Assembly: GCA_032622095.1 (NCBI GenBank)
Contig: CP136063.1
Location: forward strand, 26,044,987 to 26,108,986
DNA length: 64,000 nt
Source of the DNA: Siphonodentalium dalli
Taxonomy: Eukaryota; Mollusca; Scaphopoda; Gadilida; Siphonodentaliidae
Direction: 5' to 3'
In this document: positions 1 to 13,683 of the stretch, one piece after another
Numbering within the stretch: the first letter of the stretch is position 1
How the letters are laid out: each line of letters opens with the position of its first letter
Made by a program: the position numbers and the translations under genes
Notes under the pieces: generated by a model
The model's input: the letters and a program-made list of their open reading frames with translations, nothing else
What the model was told of the DNA's origin: nothing
The model's database searches: none

Positions 1-2489
1 TTTGTTTTGTGTTTCAAAAGTCTGAGGGTTAACTTTGGCAGACTGTCTATCAGACTTATAAGTTGACTTTTTATTGTGGCTCACACCTGTTGTTCTTGGA
101 CGTGGCATTGATACTATTATTACATTGTGCACATAATTGGGGAATAAACTTTCTGTTTTTCAAAAAATGGCGAGAATTCAACATTCCATTTTTATTTCCG
201 GTATAAATAGACACGTGTAAAACGTTTTTACGGAAGAGAATCGATAGTCGGATTCCTTATGTCATTTTGTATTTTTGGTTTGTTAAAAGCTATCTGAAAA
301 CGGATTATGTATGCCTAGTAGGTGTGTTTTCAGGATTGACTTGTTTCCATTCTTGAATTTTGGCGGGTCGGCCTAAATTGGGGTCAACATAATTTAGAGA
401 GCGTTCCGTATTTACAGAAAACGATAGATGGTGCCATCTGGCGTATGGTGATAAGTGCGATTTGAAACTTTTCCAAACTACTATATATGACCATTACATG
501 TATTTTTGAAAATTTTGATGTGATCGGTTCATTCTTGTTGCCCACAGTTGTGATCAAAATTTAACACTTAACCCTATGGAGAATTTCATGTTATGCTCAA
601 ACGTTGATTGTAATATCACTTATTGGCAATCGTGCTCATCTATATATGAAGTTTAACACTCGTGTTTTACCCACTGTAACTATCCGTGATTTAATAGTTG
701 CAACATATGATATAGTTATGCCTCATAATACAGTAATTGGCAAAAGTAAGTGTCGAATGGTTTTGTAGTTTCGATAATATGCAGCCTGTTGAATCAGAAT
801 CAAATAAAAATATTCACAACAAGACTGTTCACGATGTGATTACATATTATACCATTGTTTTATTTGATACTTGTATGTCTTGTTGTCCACTGACTAATTT
901 TGAAACCACATTGTTGATCATAACGGGATGAAGTGTCACAAATACACAGGTATAGATGGTAGTTGCTCGTTGTCATTATAACTCAATCGTTGTCATCGGA
1001 GTCTATCACACATGAACTGAGATAATCTGTGTTTTCGCGGGATTTGTGCTACTGATAAACGGACATTTCGGTGCAGCTGAGATCTTTAGTATAGCGGCAT
1101 AGGCTTTGCTTTCACGCTTCCCACGTCAGTTACATTTGACCGACTTCAGTGCAGCGACTGAAACCCAACATTCACCATCAATATTCTGACCACAGTTAAT
1201 CTCCACGCTAAAGCTGTGCAAATCAAGTAAATTCGAATTTCTACTAAAGTAGAGCAAAATAGGTATCAACCATAGTTGCATTTTCCTGCATTCCGAGTTG
1301 GTGCTTAGTAACAGTTAATAATGAGCTATGGGGATCCGTGGCAAAGTCTCCCGATCTTATAATGATCAGTAGCCTATGCACAACATGGCTGCATATACAT
1401 ATGCCTATAATTTTAGACATGCGTGTGCCCAACTTTGAACAAAACCAGCACCATGCATGTGATTAGACATTGACTAAATTAAGGCAATACCAATGAATGA
1501 TTGGTACACAATTGTTGTATTTGATTAGCAACCGTTGCTAACCTTAAATAAGACATCTGGTTCATTTTTGACGACCAGGTATATATCAAATTTCACATAT
1601 GGGTATTAACTTTATCGGAAACGTAAACGTTGAATTACGATCCTATAAGCTATAACTGCAATTTCCAGTGAATTCCTGGTATTCTCCTATAGATCAATGG
1701 CCCATGGGGCACAAACATGCACAGTTTCATATATGTCACCATTTGAACATAACCAATACCATCTGACTATAGACAATATCTAATTTACGGGAAAATACCA
1801 TGGCCCAAAGTATTGATCGGTTCAAAGCCAAGTATATTATTGGGGGAGAACGACACATTAAGCCTAAGTCGATGGTTTGTTCACAACAGATGGAGCCATG
1901 ATACACTATGAAGGTCCCCTTAACTATGTTCTTCGACACAGTATTGTACCCGCACTGTGTCACTTGTATCTTACTGTGCTGTACTGTATATAAGACCAAG
2001 CTTACCATGCGCATATATATCTTCTTATAAATAAATTATCTCTTAGAAAGTGTCCAGAGATGTCGTGCCTATTTATACTGACAATTTATTTTTGTGGCAA
2101 AGTATTTGAGGGAGAGATTTGTTGCTGACTAAGGTGTTAATTTAGTATGTAAAACATGTATCCGGGGGGGGGGGGGTTATCGAGTGGACGGAGAAAATGT
2201 TTTCTTTATCATCAGAAGAACATAATTTAAACTCCCAATTTGGATAAACCCGACCAGGAATTATAGAACAACCATCTATATAAGCCCAGCAATATTTAGC
2301 ATACACATGGATGTGCTATCAGTGTTTAACATTTTTAAACAATACCACCCTATCCCTATATATATGGCTAAACATATCATTGGCATAGATGAGTTGTTGT
2401 AGTTGTTACATTTATGCTGGTCGGGTTTCTCCAAATTTAATACTAAAACAGAATGATCCATAAGCTACGGTGGCTGGTTTAGGACATGA
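1..2489. other. host DNA, no gene recognised
   Basis: AT-rich sequence with only short open frames lacking any recognisable domain, splice context or codon pattern. A run of 13 G lies near 2162-2174. I see no RNA gene or transposon end. Confidence 0.6.
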
Positions 2490-3600
2490 AAAATTGTTTT
2501 TATTTCGTGGCCACGAAATACTAATAACTAATTTGGTAGCCACAAAATACTAATTCGTGGCCAAGAAATAACTAATTCGTGGTCACGAAATACTAATTCG
2601 TGGCCACGAAATGACTGGTTGACCTTTGCATATAGCCAGATACCTTTACGGTATGGTTACACTAAATTGTTGATGTTTTAGAAGCAATGCGTATGATCGT
2701 ATAGAGAAGCTACTATAAACACATTATGGCATGGGATCCGGGCTCTATGGGGATATGGACGTCCTATATATAAACTAGACTCGAGAGAACGGGGAAACAC
2801 GGGTCAGGTGGCTCAAAGACACACTGGATATTCATTAGTTGTTACACAATGGATCGAATGGGAATGCCATGCATTCCTCTCGGCATATTGACCGATTTAA
2901 GTCAAATAAGGGGTTTTGTGGGGTGGGCCCAAAACAAGCTTATAAATATTCACCCTTTCAACCATACCAGATCCAAAATTGTCGTTGCTCAGAAGGGGTC
3001 AAATGGGTACACATTATTTCTCGGCCACTTGTCCGATATAGATCAAACAAAGGGTGTTGTACCGTGGCTAACAAAGCAAGCTAAATTGTCACACCTTCAG
3101 CCCACTCGAGCGAAAATGATAACTGATCAGAGGGCTCCATATATGATAACATGCAATTTTAGGTCGAATACAGTGTATTGTAGGGTGACCCCTGATACAA
3201 ACTAAATGTTCACCCACTGTCACCATCCCCGACCCAAAATGGCCAACCCATATGGGTTCAAATATGACACCTGTACAATTTATCGACCCCTCAACCGTTT
3301 GATGTGGTATAATTGGTGATGTAGCGTGGTCCCAAGATATACTGAATGTCGTGGGTGCCTCCGTAACCCAACCCAGGACGGCGGCAACTTTGGATCGGGT
3401 TGGTGAAAGGGGTGATTACTTAATTTGTTTACGGGCCACCATACAACACCCTTTATCTCAAATCGTCGTGGCTCATTCCAAGATGGTGGACAGCTACAAC
3501 CAGATCATCTCTGTTCGCTTCCATTACACAAATGGGCCTGACGATCGTATATCATAATTAGTTATTTCGTGGCCACGAATTATTTATTTCGTGATACATA
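2490..3600. repeat. repeat bounded by TTCGTGGCCACGAA palindromes
   Basis: Several variants of the palindrome ATTTCGTGGCCACGAAAT are clustered at about 2499-2612, and more lie at 3564-3595. Between them is a degenerate tandem array with a period of roughly 110-130 bp, whose units share 'gatcaaa...gggtgttgt' and 'ccaaaattgtcg' blocks. The small open frames here are read-through of that array. The whole may be one fold-back type element, but I could not fix a target duplication. Confidence 0.5.
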
Positions 3601-4216
3601 AATATGACTCCCAGATTACTTAGCAAACAACTCTGTTTTATGCGGTACTTCGTCATGGCAATACACATTAAATTTGTCAATTGATGAAAAAATACCATCA
3701 ATCAATTTTACAATGACATCCTGAAACTTTAGTCTTGATAAACATTGTATTTGTATAATAGCTGGACATTATCACTAAATCAGGTGATTGTGATGTATAT
3801 GATTGATGTGAACCACATTTTTATCAACTACTGTATCTGGTGGCCTGACTATATTGCATGTTAATTTTGTAAAATCACATGTAGTTACGATAGATCACAT
3901 GTAAGAGCCATGCATATATGATAGCCATTAAGTTCCGCCACTGTGAATATTTGAGTAAATTTTAAAACTCTCTATAGGGTCCAACGATAGTTTTGTTCGC
4001 AACTGTAGTACTGTACAAGCGGAGACTTGTCTGACGACACCATTCTCACAAATACATTTCAGAGTCATACTTGACATATGTGCACAATTTCAACTTACAC
4101 AATTCATGAAAAGGATAATCGTGTTAGTTACTATTTGTATCAGGAAACGCTCTTTAAAGTTTTAAAACCGTCCAAACAATTTGTTTCCACTAAAATGTCA
4201 GATTGGAAACAAATAG
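3601..4216. other. host DNA, nothing recognised
   Basis: No gene or element end is seen. The last 70 bases (about 4147-4216) have diverged relatives at about 7410-7510 and 7999-8060, so this is itself repetitive DNA. Confidence 0.5.
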
Positions 4217-7200
4217 CACTGTGTAGGAACTGTTACATCGGAAATCGTTATATCGCCGGTTTGTGATGGTTCTTGTCTGATTTGTGACGGTTCTTGCTGA
4301 TCGAAATTATACATTTTCACGACTTTTTGACAGTTAAAACGCAATTTTCAGGCATCTAGGTGATAATTCGATTAGTTATTTTCGATCCCATAACAATCTG
4401 GGGCACCAATGAGCGTGTTAATAACGAAAAATTCATTGTGCGAGTCATAACAACGACAAGAACCGCGAATTTTGATTATTGTTTGGGTTCTCTCCTGATC
4501 GAGTCGGTTCTATCCCCATTAATCGTTCTATACGGGTAAAACTATTGCTAATATTTGCCATGGTACATGGTTCAAACTGCCAATTTTGTGAAAGTATACA
4601 AAGATAAACACAACAAACTATGCATCAAGTTGGAATTTGCACCACTTGTCATTAATTTCGACGAATTACACTGCCTTTCTATGCTTATCCAATAAGCTGT
4701 GTTACGCTTATCAAAATTCACAAAGTCGCCAGCTAGTTTGAAAAATAACGCGTTTTGCAGGCCCGACATTTCCATGAGTCAACAGCCGGTTAACAATAGT
4801 GAAATTTCATTGCGCTGGACTTCGGAAAGCGTGAGCGTAGACGGGATATCTAGAGTTATCTGTCTTGTATTTTATCTATTATATATTTTGGAGCTTCTGT
4901 CTGTATGCATGTATTTGTGTTATAGAAAAACTGCTCGACCGTTCCGACTCAAATTTGGTGTGTAGGCCTACTTTGATCCGGGGAAAAATATGGGCGGGTC
5001 CAATTTCATGTGCGTCCGTGTCCTTGACCTCGCTCAAATACGCTCATATAGGCATGTTTCTGGACCTCGACCGATCCCACTCAAATTTGGTAGCTGGTTC
5101 TACTTTGATCACGGGAACAATATGGGCGGGTCCAATTTCACTTGCGACCGTGTCCTTGACCTTGCTGATATACGCTCATATAGGCATGTTTCTGGACCTC
5201 GACCAATCCGACTCAAATTTGGTATAATGTAGGCCTACTTTGATCCCGAGAATAATATGGGTGGGTCCAATTTCACGCGCGACCATGTCCTTGACCTTGA
5301 CCATATTCGCTCATATTGGCATGTTTCCGGGCCGATCGAACAATAGTTTGCCCAGGCGGAGACGATCACAAAAAAATCCCTAAATAGCCCGGACGAAGAG
5401 GGCCGGGCACATCGGCTAGTGTTGTCTATTTTCGTAGACGTATTTTACTTAACAAAAAGCCAAAATAAGACGTTAAAAGTTAGTTGACACCCATAGAAAG
5501 CTCTGATTACGCAGTTTATGAAGTTTATGTCGCTTGCTGGATGCTGATTATCTAGGTTAAATTCTAGAATTCTAGAATATGCAGCTATTAGAGCATATAC
5601 AAGCACGGTAATCTTCCATTCAATCATATTTTAGATTGACTAGGGGTATCTGATTTTTTAATAGAAGATATAATAAAGCAAAGAATCCTACAGTTACAAA
5701 TATTATTATATGGATGTTAAACCTTTGGTTACTAAATGCGCTGTAATGAGAATTGACTTGAATCCTATTGATTAATTTGTAGGAATTCTTAGCTATTAAG
5801 TTCAACAAGCAGTAACATATAAAAAAGAGAAAAGAATCATGCAGTTACAAATATTATTATATGGATGTTAATTCTTTGATGACTAAATGTGCTATTAAGA
5901 GCAGCGACTTGAATCCTATTATTTATTTTGCAAAAGAGCATACATTATTTAATACAAAGCATATTAATTAAATGGAATTAGATTCTTTGTCCATTAAACC
6001 AGTTTCTTGTCAATTGGGGGGGGGGGGGGTAAATGTGATATAGAAAACTAGATCACACCTGCTCCCTACTTCATGTCCACCCATCATGAGTTTTGGATCA
6101 ACTCTAAAGAAGAGGGGTCCATTTGTATATGTCAAATATGGTTGATTACATGTTTAAAGTGTAGGAAAGTATGCAAATGTTAGTCTAAAAACGACAAAAT
6201 CCCCACTATTAAATTGTTGTCAAATCAAATTAAGAGAACAATTTCAACATATTGTTGGTGTTAAATTTCAAACCAATCTATTGTAAGATAAGAAATTTGT
6301 AACTGTTGAACATTTTGACCAAAGTTGGGGATAGACACCAATTAAGCACCCCCTCTCCAAGCCCCCCCCCCCCACCCCAATCACGTCATAACCTATCAGT
6401 GATTCAGTTGAACGTGTTTTCACAAGTTATAGTCATGTCTGGGCGACAAACATGTGTAAATGTCCCTCAGGCGGACTTCAGAGGAGGAAATATGATGGCG
6501 CTGGCATTGAAATATTGTCACACCTGGATCTTTCAATAATGCCCAGATTAAATGAATATAACATATCATATTCTCCTGAGAGTAGATTTATATTAACATT
6601 GGTCATTTATATAGGCGGGCATGATTATGATACTATACTCATCGGGACTTTCAATATTTTATTTCTGCCTATTAATGTCACTTAATCTCCCGTATTAGGT
6701 ATTTATTGTGTTATTTCTTAATATACCTGTTCTATTATGCAAATTACATAAGCTACAGTCATTATCTGGTTTAAAATCTCAGATACACAAGACGATTTTC
6801 GGACCCAAGTTCGTTCGAATAAATCTCATGGACAGAACCGTCACAGACATGATCGGTTTGAAATAGAACCGTAACACGCACCCGTGTTTATTACGAGGTT
6901 ACAGATTCAAATCATCAACCCCTATCGGAATACTTTCTCAGCTATTTTACAAAAGAATAACACGGGTACACTTTATAGTCAGTGTTTGTCTTCAGAATGC
7001 GTTTCATATTTTATACGCCACGAAAAACAAAGAAATTGCGTCCACGTGGCTTGATTTTCAGTGGTAACATGTTGATATTTACGCGTTAACTCGCTAATAC
7101 CGAGTTAATTGTGGTCTAGAGTTCAGGTTTCGATAACACGGCACTTCTGCAGCCTCTGTTCATTCAGGAAAGTTTAATATATTCAACATATCTATAATTA

Positions 7201-7318
7201 TGCGTGATTTTGTCACAAAAATGATTATTTTCAATCATCAGGAACCGTAACAAATCAGGCAAGAACCATCACACTACCGCGATAGAACGATTTTCGATGT
7301 AACAGTTCCTACACAGTG
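4217..7318. mobile_element. non-autonomous hAT-like transposon, copy 1
   Basis: The element starts CACTGTGTAGGAACTGTTAC and ends with the inverted form, closing in CCTACACAGTG. Inverted similarity runs on for about 80 bp (TTGTGATGGTTCTTG against CAAGAACCATCAC). It matches the copy at 8192-10391 over both ends but holds about 900 bp more in the middle, including a poly-G run at 6018-6031, poly-C near 6363 and a duplicated 150-bp block at 5630-5940. No transposase is visible. Its flanks show no clear 8-bp duplication, unlike copy 2. Confidence 0.7.
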
Positions 7319-8183
7319 CTGAAAGTAGACCGCCATATTTGATACTTTTGTTAATTTCAACTCGCAGACTCCACCAGAAGGTCAGTTATGAGGATTAATA
7401 TGTGTATAATAAGCAAACGCTCTTTAAATTCTTAAAACAGTCCAAAAACTCTTTGTTTTCCAATAAAATTTCAACTGCATGAACACAGGTAAACTCTGAA
7501 AGTAGACATGCTATTGATAAGTAAACCGTTCGCATGTCGTCTTAGACAATCCGAATTGGCGCGACCGTTGTTTTCGACCAAAGGAATCTGACTTGTGAAA
7601 GCAGCTAGGATGGTGGTATGGTTAGCTTTTCTGCGATATCTTCACCAAAACTCGATGTATCGAAGTTTTGTTTGTGGCATATGATCAAGATATCATTGTA
7701 GATTGTTTATGTTCGTCTATATGTGATATAGCTGAATCTAAAAATATACAATACCTTAATATTTGGGAAAGAAAATTGAAAATGCAGTCATAAATGCAAT
7801 TCGTCTGATGAATTTTTATAAAATTCCACATTAAGATATGTAATTAAGTAATTTTTGGCAAGATCTCCCCATGTTTTTTCGATATCCAAGAACAAAGAAA
7901 GCCACTCACCGAACTTGCTATGCGTAATAGCATGTATTTATTACCAGGTGGACGGGACACAAATAGAGGGATACACAAACAAAAGCCTCACACAAACCTG
8001 TTTCCACTAAAATATCAAGCTGGAAACAGGTAGATTCTGAAAAAAGACACACTGGTGCTATATAAACTGTTCTCATATCGCTTTTAACATTCCGAAAACG
8101 CGCGACCATTTTTTCGACATAAAGAGTCCGACAAGTGTATATCCCGTTTAGAGGCTTAATACGCCTCACTGTTCTGTATATCC
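7319..8183. other. host DNA between two transposon copies
   Basis: No gene is seen. Two short blocks (about 7410-7510 and 7999-8060) repeat the left flank of copy 1, so both transposons lie in an older repeat family. 'tatatcccgtttagag' appears twice at about 8139-8191, the second time directly at the insertion site. Confidence 0.5.
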
Positions 8184-8191
8184 CGTTTAGA

Positions 8192-10391
8192 GCACTGTGT
8201 AGGAACTGTTACATCGGAAATCGTTCTATCGCCGGGTTGTGATGGTTCTTGACTGATTTGTGACGGTTCTTGATGATCGAAATTATACATTTTCACGACT
8301 TTTTGACAGTTAAAACGCAATTTTGAGGCATCTAGGTGATAATTCGATTAGTTATTTTCAATCCCATCACAACCTGTGGCACCAATGAGCGTGTTAATAA
8401 CGAAACTTTCATTGTGCGAGTCATAACAACCACAAAAACCACGAATTTTGGTAATTGTTTGGGTTCTCTCCTGATCGAGTCGGTTCTCTCCCCATTTAAT
8501 CGTTCTATACGGGTAAAACTATGGCTAATATTTGCCATGATATATAGTATACATGGTTCAAACTGCCAATTTTGTGAAAGTATACAAAGATAAACACAAC
8601 AAACTATGCATTAAGTTGAAATTTGCACCACTTGTCATTAATTTCGATGAATTACACTGCCTTCCTATGCTTATTCAATAACCTGTGTTACGCCTATCAA
8701 AATTCACAAAGTCGCCATCTAGTTTGAAAAATAACGCGTTTTGCAAGCCCAACATTTTTCACGAGTCAATAGCCGGTTAACAATAGTGACATTTGATAGC
8801 ACTGGACTTCGGAAAGCGTGAGCGTAGACGGAATATATAGAGTTATCTGTCTTGTATTTTATCTATTATATGTTTTGGAACTTCTGTCTGTATATATGTA
8901 TGTATTTGTGTTATAGACTCGAAAAACTGCTCGACCGATCCGACTCAAATTTGGTGTGTAGGCCTACTTTGATCCGGGGAACAATATGGGCGGGTCCAAT
9001 TTCACGTGCGACTGTGTCCTTGACCTTGACCTCGCTCAAATAGGCATGTTTCTGGAACTCGACCGATCCCACTCAAATTTGGTAGCTGGGTTTACTTTTA
9101 TCACGGCAACAATATGGGTGGGTCCAATTTCGCGTGCGACCGTGTCCTTGACCATATTCGCTCATATAGGCATGTTTCCGGGCCGATCGAACAATAGTTT
9201 GTCCAATCGGAGACGATCACAAATAAATCCCTACTTTGATCCGGGGAACAATATGGGCGGGTCCAATTTCACTTGCGACCGTGTCCTTGACCTTGACCTC
9301 GCTCATATAGGCATGTTTCTGGACCACGACCGATCCGATTCAAATTTGGTATAATGTAGGCCTACTTTGATCCCGGGAACAATATGGGTGGGTCCAATTT
9401 CACGTGCGACCGTATCCTTGACCTTGACCATATTCCCATATAGGCATGTTTCCGGGCCGATCGAACAATAGTTTGTCCAATCGGAGACGATCACAAATAA
9501 ATCCCTAAATAGCCCGGATGAAGAGGGGGCACATCGGCTAGTGTTGTCTATTTTCATAGACGTATTTTACTCAACAAAAAGCCAAAAATAAGACGTTAAA
9601 AGTTCGTTGACACCCATACAATGTTCTGATTACGCAGTTTATGAAGTTTTGTCGGGCATCCGCTTGCTGGATGCTGATTATCTAGGTTAAATTCTAGAAT
9701 TCTAGAATATGCAGCTATTAAAGCACGATAACCTTTCATTCAATCATATTTTAGATTGACTATATATAGGGATCTCTGGTTTTTAATAGAAGATATAAAA
9801 AAGCAAAGAATCCTGCAGTTACAAATTAACTGGTTTAAAATGTCAGATACACAAGACGATTTTCGGACCAAAGTGCAGAAATCGTTCGAATAAATCTCAT
9901 GCACAGAACCGTCACAGCCATGATTGGTTTGAAATAGAACCGTAACACGCACCCGTGTTGATTACGAGGTCACAGCTCCCAATTATCAACCCCTATCGGA
10001 ATACTGTCTCAGCTATTTTACAAAAAGAATAACACGGGTATACTCTATAGTCATTGCTTGTCTTCAGAATGCGTTTCATAGTTTATACGCCACGAAAAAC
10101 AAAGAAATTGCGTCCACGTGGCTTGATTTTCAGTGATAACATGTTGATATTTACGCGTTAACTCGCTAATACCGAGTTAATTGTGGTCTAGAGTTCAGGT
10201 TTCGATAACACGACACTTCTGCAGCCTCTGTTCATTCAGGAAAGTATAATATATTCAAGATATCTATAATTATGCGTGATTTTGTCACAAAAATGATTTT
10301 TTTCAATCATCAGGAACCGTAACAAATCAGGCAAGAACCATCACAATACCGGCGATAGAACGACTTCCGATGTAACAGTTCCTACACAGTG
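8192..10391. mobile_element. non-autonomous hAT-like transposon, copy 2, with 8-bp target duplication
   Basis: The element is 2200 bp with the same terminal inverted repeats as copy 1 (CACTGTGTAGG at the left, CCTACACAGTG at the right). It is bounded by a perfect 8-bp direct repeat, GTTTAGAG, at 8184-8191 and 10392-10399. Eight-base duplications are typical of hAT elements and also of P elements; hAT is my inference. No transposase frame is present, so it would depend on an enzyme encoded elsewhere. Confidence 0.8.
8930..9500. repeat. internal tandem repeats of the hAT-like element
   Basis: Imperfect units of about 115-150 bp carry 'ACTCAAATTTGGT', 'AACAATATGGGCGGGTCCAA', 'CGTGTCCTTGACCTTGACC' and 'ATAGGCATGTTTC'. 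The same array is at about 4935-5345 in copy 1. Open frames of 80-120 codons here follow the repeat unit and are not genes. The repeated TTGACCTTGACC resembles nuclear-receptor half-sites, which may be chance. Confidence 0.65.
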
Positions 10392-10399
10392 GTTTAGAG

Positions 10400-11927
10400 G
10401 CTGATCGTGTCCCGCTGTTCTGTCAAAATAACAAGTAGTTCTAAAAAGCTAGGGATTTGCTGATGAGCCGGTCTCTTCACCTCTTCACCTAAGTGCACAC
10501 TACTGTCAAATCATCAACCCCTATTAAACAATATACTCTTAACCACACCATAGTCCTAAGCCCACAAAATTTCTTTTTGCACATCCCTCTTATGTTGAAA
10601 TTTTATAACTGAATAGGTGCTTCAAGCTCAAAAACTTTTGGGAATTTCCAACCTGACATATCCCATAAAGTTGAAATTTGTGCCCCATTTTGGTACAACA
10701 GTTACTGTTGGTTTAAAAACATACTGGTTGGAAAATGAAATCAAATTATGAGAACTATTCTAACTTATTTTTGGTGTGAAAATCTAATCTACAACTAACG
10801 GTGTATCAGAAAATGAAATCTTCAAGAGGAATCTACATATAATTATACCCAGATACCAGTAGCATACAACATATATACAGGTAGTGTGGGAACTAAATCT
10901 CTTACCTCTGCCCATATTTGAACAAACATGAATCCCCATCTATGAGATCTATTCATCTAGTAGTTTTAAGCAGTCGCTTTTAAGAGTTGAAGTTGATTTT
11001 CCAAAAATGACCCCATTGGAACAGATCTGAACATGCCGCCCAAAGACCATGCATACAAAATATCAGCTAAATAGATTTGATGGTTCTTGAGAAGTGATAG
11101 TTTTTACAATTACTATGGAGGGAAAAAGTTATATTTGACCCGATGAACTTATTTGAACAAATCTGAATGTAGTCGCCTTCAGGTAGGAATTTCATATGGA
11201 TCTCGAGAAGGAAACAATTGTTGATGGATGGATGGACACTCTGACAGACCGACAGTTTCAATCTAATAACAGCAATATACCTCCCTTGAATGTCCATAAT
11301 CAGGTATAATCACACTGGAGATCCGTGAACTCGATTACCGGTTAAGAACTCGAACAACGGTTAAGCATGACATACGGTAAGTGTAATCTTTATGATATAT
11401 ACCCATGTAATGTGCCATAATTCAAATATTTTCTGAGTTCATTGTTTATATAGATAATGGTTCTATGACATGATCGTTAAAACACCAGTGTTTAATCAAA
11501 TTTGTTTGTATATGGGCTGATAAATGAAAAATATTCCCCCGACTCGTGTAAACTGTCTGGTTCAATGGATCTTCACACAGTTGCCTGTTGATCTAGATAA
11601 AAACTGGCACCCATATCGGACAGCACAAACATCCACCACGATATTCACATGCCCAGCGTTTCGCGTGAAAGTGGGTCACCGACGAAAACCGACATAATCA
11701 ACTTGAGTGTTGAAGCTCGGAATGAACTCGCACAACGGTTACTCAAAAATGGTTTAAACCACGCACAACGGTTATCGATACCACGCGCATCGGTTAAGCT
11801 ACCGATGTTCTGTGCTGCAAGGTAAATCATGCTGACGAAATGTGATGGCTAAATGGTCTATGTTAGTTGAAACACCATCTATAACATATTGCATGTATTT
11901 TAGTGCGCAACCAACCGCCTATTGTTG
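10400..11927. other. host DNA with a cluster of CAACGGTTA-like motifs
   Basis: No gene is recognised. Between about 11325 and 11800 the motif (C)AACGGTTA or a close variant occurs about five times, on one strand only. It matches the general Myb core (YAACKG), but no function is shown. Confidence 0.4.
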
Positions 11928-12395
11928 TTATAAACAATGCCATTTCTGTTTTTGAACAATGTTGCCATGATTTAATTTGAATTTGAATCGTTCAGGCGTT
12001 CGCTTACATTTACTAATTTCCAAATATATGCATTTTGTTGTTGAAATATTGTCAGCCTCTCTGTCGTCAGTCTCATCGTCATTGTCTTTACTGGACATAT
12101 CTAAATTTAAATGTGGATGATCAATCTTCCGACGTTTTGAGCCTTCGCAGTCAACAAAAACTAACCAGTTATCTCCATTGACAACCAAACGCCTTTTCTG
12201 TTCTTTTAATACTCTTGGAATCAGTGCTGGATGTTTCCTTTCCAAATAGCCAATCCTTCCAGTGTTGTCCTCTAAACGGTACTGCAAGTAACACACCGCT
12301 GTGTCCGGATGTTCAACACACGTGTGGTCGATTGTTGATTGTAAGTTATCGAAATTCGTCGGACTATAACTGCATCTGTATGGTTCGGCATCCAT
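11928..12395 (-). CDS. hypothetical 155-residue protein with a degenerate N-terminal zinc-finger-like region
   Basis: The ORF has an ATG start. Residues 6-30 resemble a C2H2 finger (aromatic plus Cys8 near the start, then H-x4-H in 'DHTCVEH'), but the second cysteine appears replaced by serine (C-S-Y-S). A basic stretch follows (KEQKRR, then GSKRRK near residue 86), then an acidic run rich in D and E. The layout suggests a nuclear protein or the first exon of a longer gene. I do not recognise the family; expression and splicing are unknown. Confidence 0.4.
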   Translation of the reverse strand: MDAEPYRCSYSPTNFDNLQSTIDHTCVEHPDTAVCYLQYRLEDNTGRIGYLERKHPALIPRVLKEQKRRLVVNGDNWLVFVDCEGSKRRKIDHPHLNLDMSSKDNDDETDDREADNISTTKCIYLEISKCKRTPERFKFKLNHGNIVQKQKWHCL

Positions 12396-12560
12396 CTATC
12401 TGGAAATAAAAGAATCGTTCTATGAGATCAGCGAAGGGTTACAAGCGCATGGACAAGAAGATAACGTTATTATGCACATAGTTGCATTTCCCAAATGAAC
12501 AGACAAAAGCTACTTGCGATATATTGAAGCACTAACCTGCATACTTCCTTTAGCATAAAC

Positions 12561-12839
12561 ATGTTGCAGAATGAGACCAATGATAGAATCGTATACAGTG
12601 TTAAAACTCTAGGGGTGCTATTCACCAAGCGAGACTATTTTATAAACCAGGTAGTTTATTCGGTAGTGGTTGAACGCAAAGGTATCTTTGCTTTAGCGCC
12701 AACGACACACGCTGTCGATGATGTGATTGATCCAATCTATCAGATTTGTCACATGTCAATTGACGCTATCTCACGACTAATTCGTGAACACTCACCGGCC
12801 ACAATCGGCATGTATAACGGTATCATTTTTTGGGTATAA
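12561..12839 (+). CDS. hypothetical 92-residue ORF
   Basis: The frame runs from an ATG just right of, and divergent from, the 155-residue ORF. The protein is mixed hydrophobic/polar with no clear signal peptide, transmembrane segment or known motif. It may be a fragment of a larger gene or a chance frame. Confidence 0.25.
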   Translation: MLQNETNDRIVYSVKTLGVLFTKRDYFINQVVYSVVVERKGIFALAPTTHAVDDVIDPIYQICHMSIDAISRLIREHSPATIGMYNGIIFWV

Positions 12840-13683
12840 TTTTGTGGAGACTTATGCTTGCGTTTATATATCAACAGAATGAGTGTCAATGATATTAATG
12901 AGGTTTTTTAATAAGCACAGTGTGGAAATGAAGAGCCAAGAAGATAACGTCTCAGAAGAATGTTGTTTGTGTTTTGGTTCTGTTTGGATATTTCCCTGCA
13001 TCATTTTTCCGGCGCTGATGAATGGTGCCGGTTTCTTTGTTCTTTAATATTTTGATTGTTCTCTCCACAAATCGCAAAAAAGTTTTACGCTCGTCGGCAG
13101 TCGTGGGGTGGGGGGGGGGGGGGGTCTGGAAAAAATTGCACATATAGGGACCAAAAGGTTTTTTCCGACCCCGAGGAACCCACCACCCCATTTGTGCAAA
13201 TTTGTTCCTCCAAATGTTGGGGACCCACCTCCTTTCTCATGTTTTTATCAAAATTTCAGAGTTTTTTAGCCGTTCTTCAATAACTGTGTTAACTGCCTTT
13301 CAATCTCATTCCACTATCCTTTTCTGGTGCAAACTGTGTAAAATTAAGACTCAAGCAATAACATGCTTAATCGGTAAAGCACAGGTCAGAACAAAACGAA
13401 AAATAAACTGTATTTCCAGGTGTACGTTTCCAGTATCTAACAACAATAATAAAACATTGTGTATGTACACTGTATGTCACAAATTGCCTTAGACTGCATT
13501 ATAGCCTTAATATATCGAGCGTGTTTTGTCTGACAGAGAACACTGGCCAGTGTAAATAGTGGTAAACAGTTCAGGGGTTCTACAATTACTTGTGCATGAC
13601 CAAAGAACTCTTTAGTCTTATCCACCGGGGTGAGGTGAGGAGGGGAATTGTTTTGGTTAGGTATACACATAAATATATGGTTA
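12840..13683. other. host DNA with G-rich MITE-like remnants
   Basis: Around 13101-13190 a poly-G run is followed by 'tctggaaaaaatt' and later 'ttttttccgaccccg'. This resembles the ends of the CAGGGGGG-type MITE at 18904-19444, but boundaries cannot be set. The short frames encode low-complexity peptides and are not credible genes. Confidence 0.4.

Noticed and set aside
2839-3205. 81- and 118-codon overlapping frames
   Set aside because: They lie in a degenerate tandem array bounded by palindromes and differ in frame with no conserved protein.
4865-5232. 80-120-codon frames in the hAT-like copies (also 8852-9354)
   Set aside because: They repeat with the ~120-150-bp unit in both copies and contain no transposase motif.
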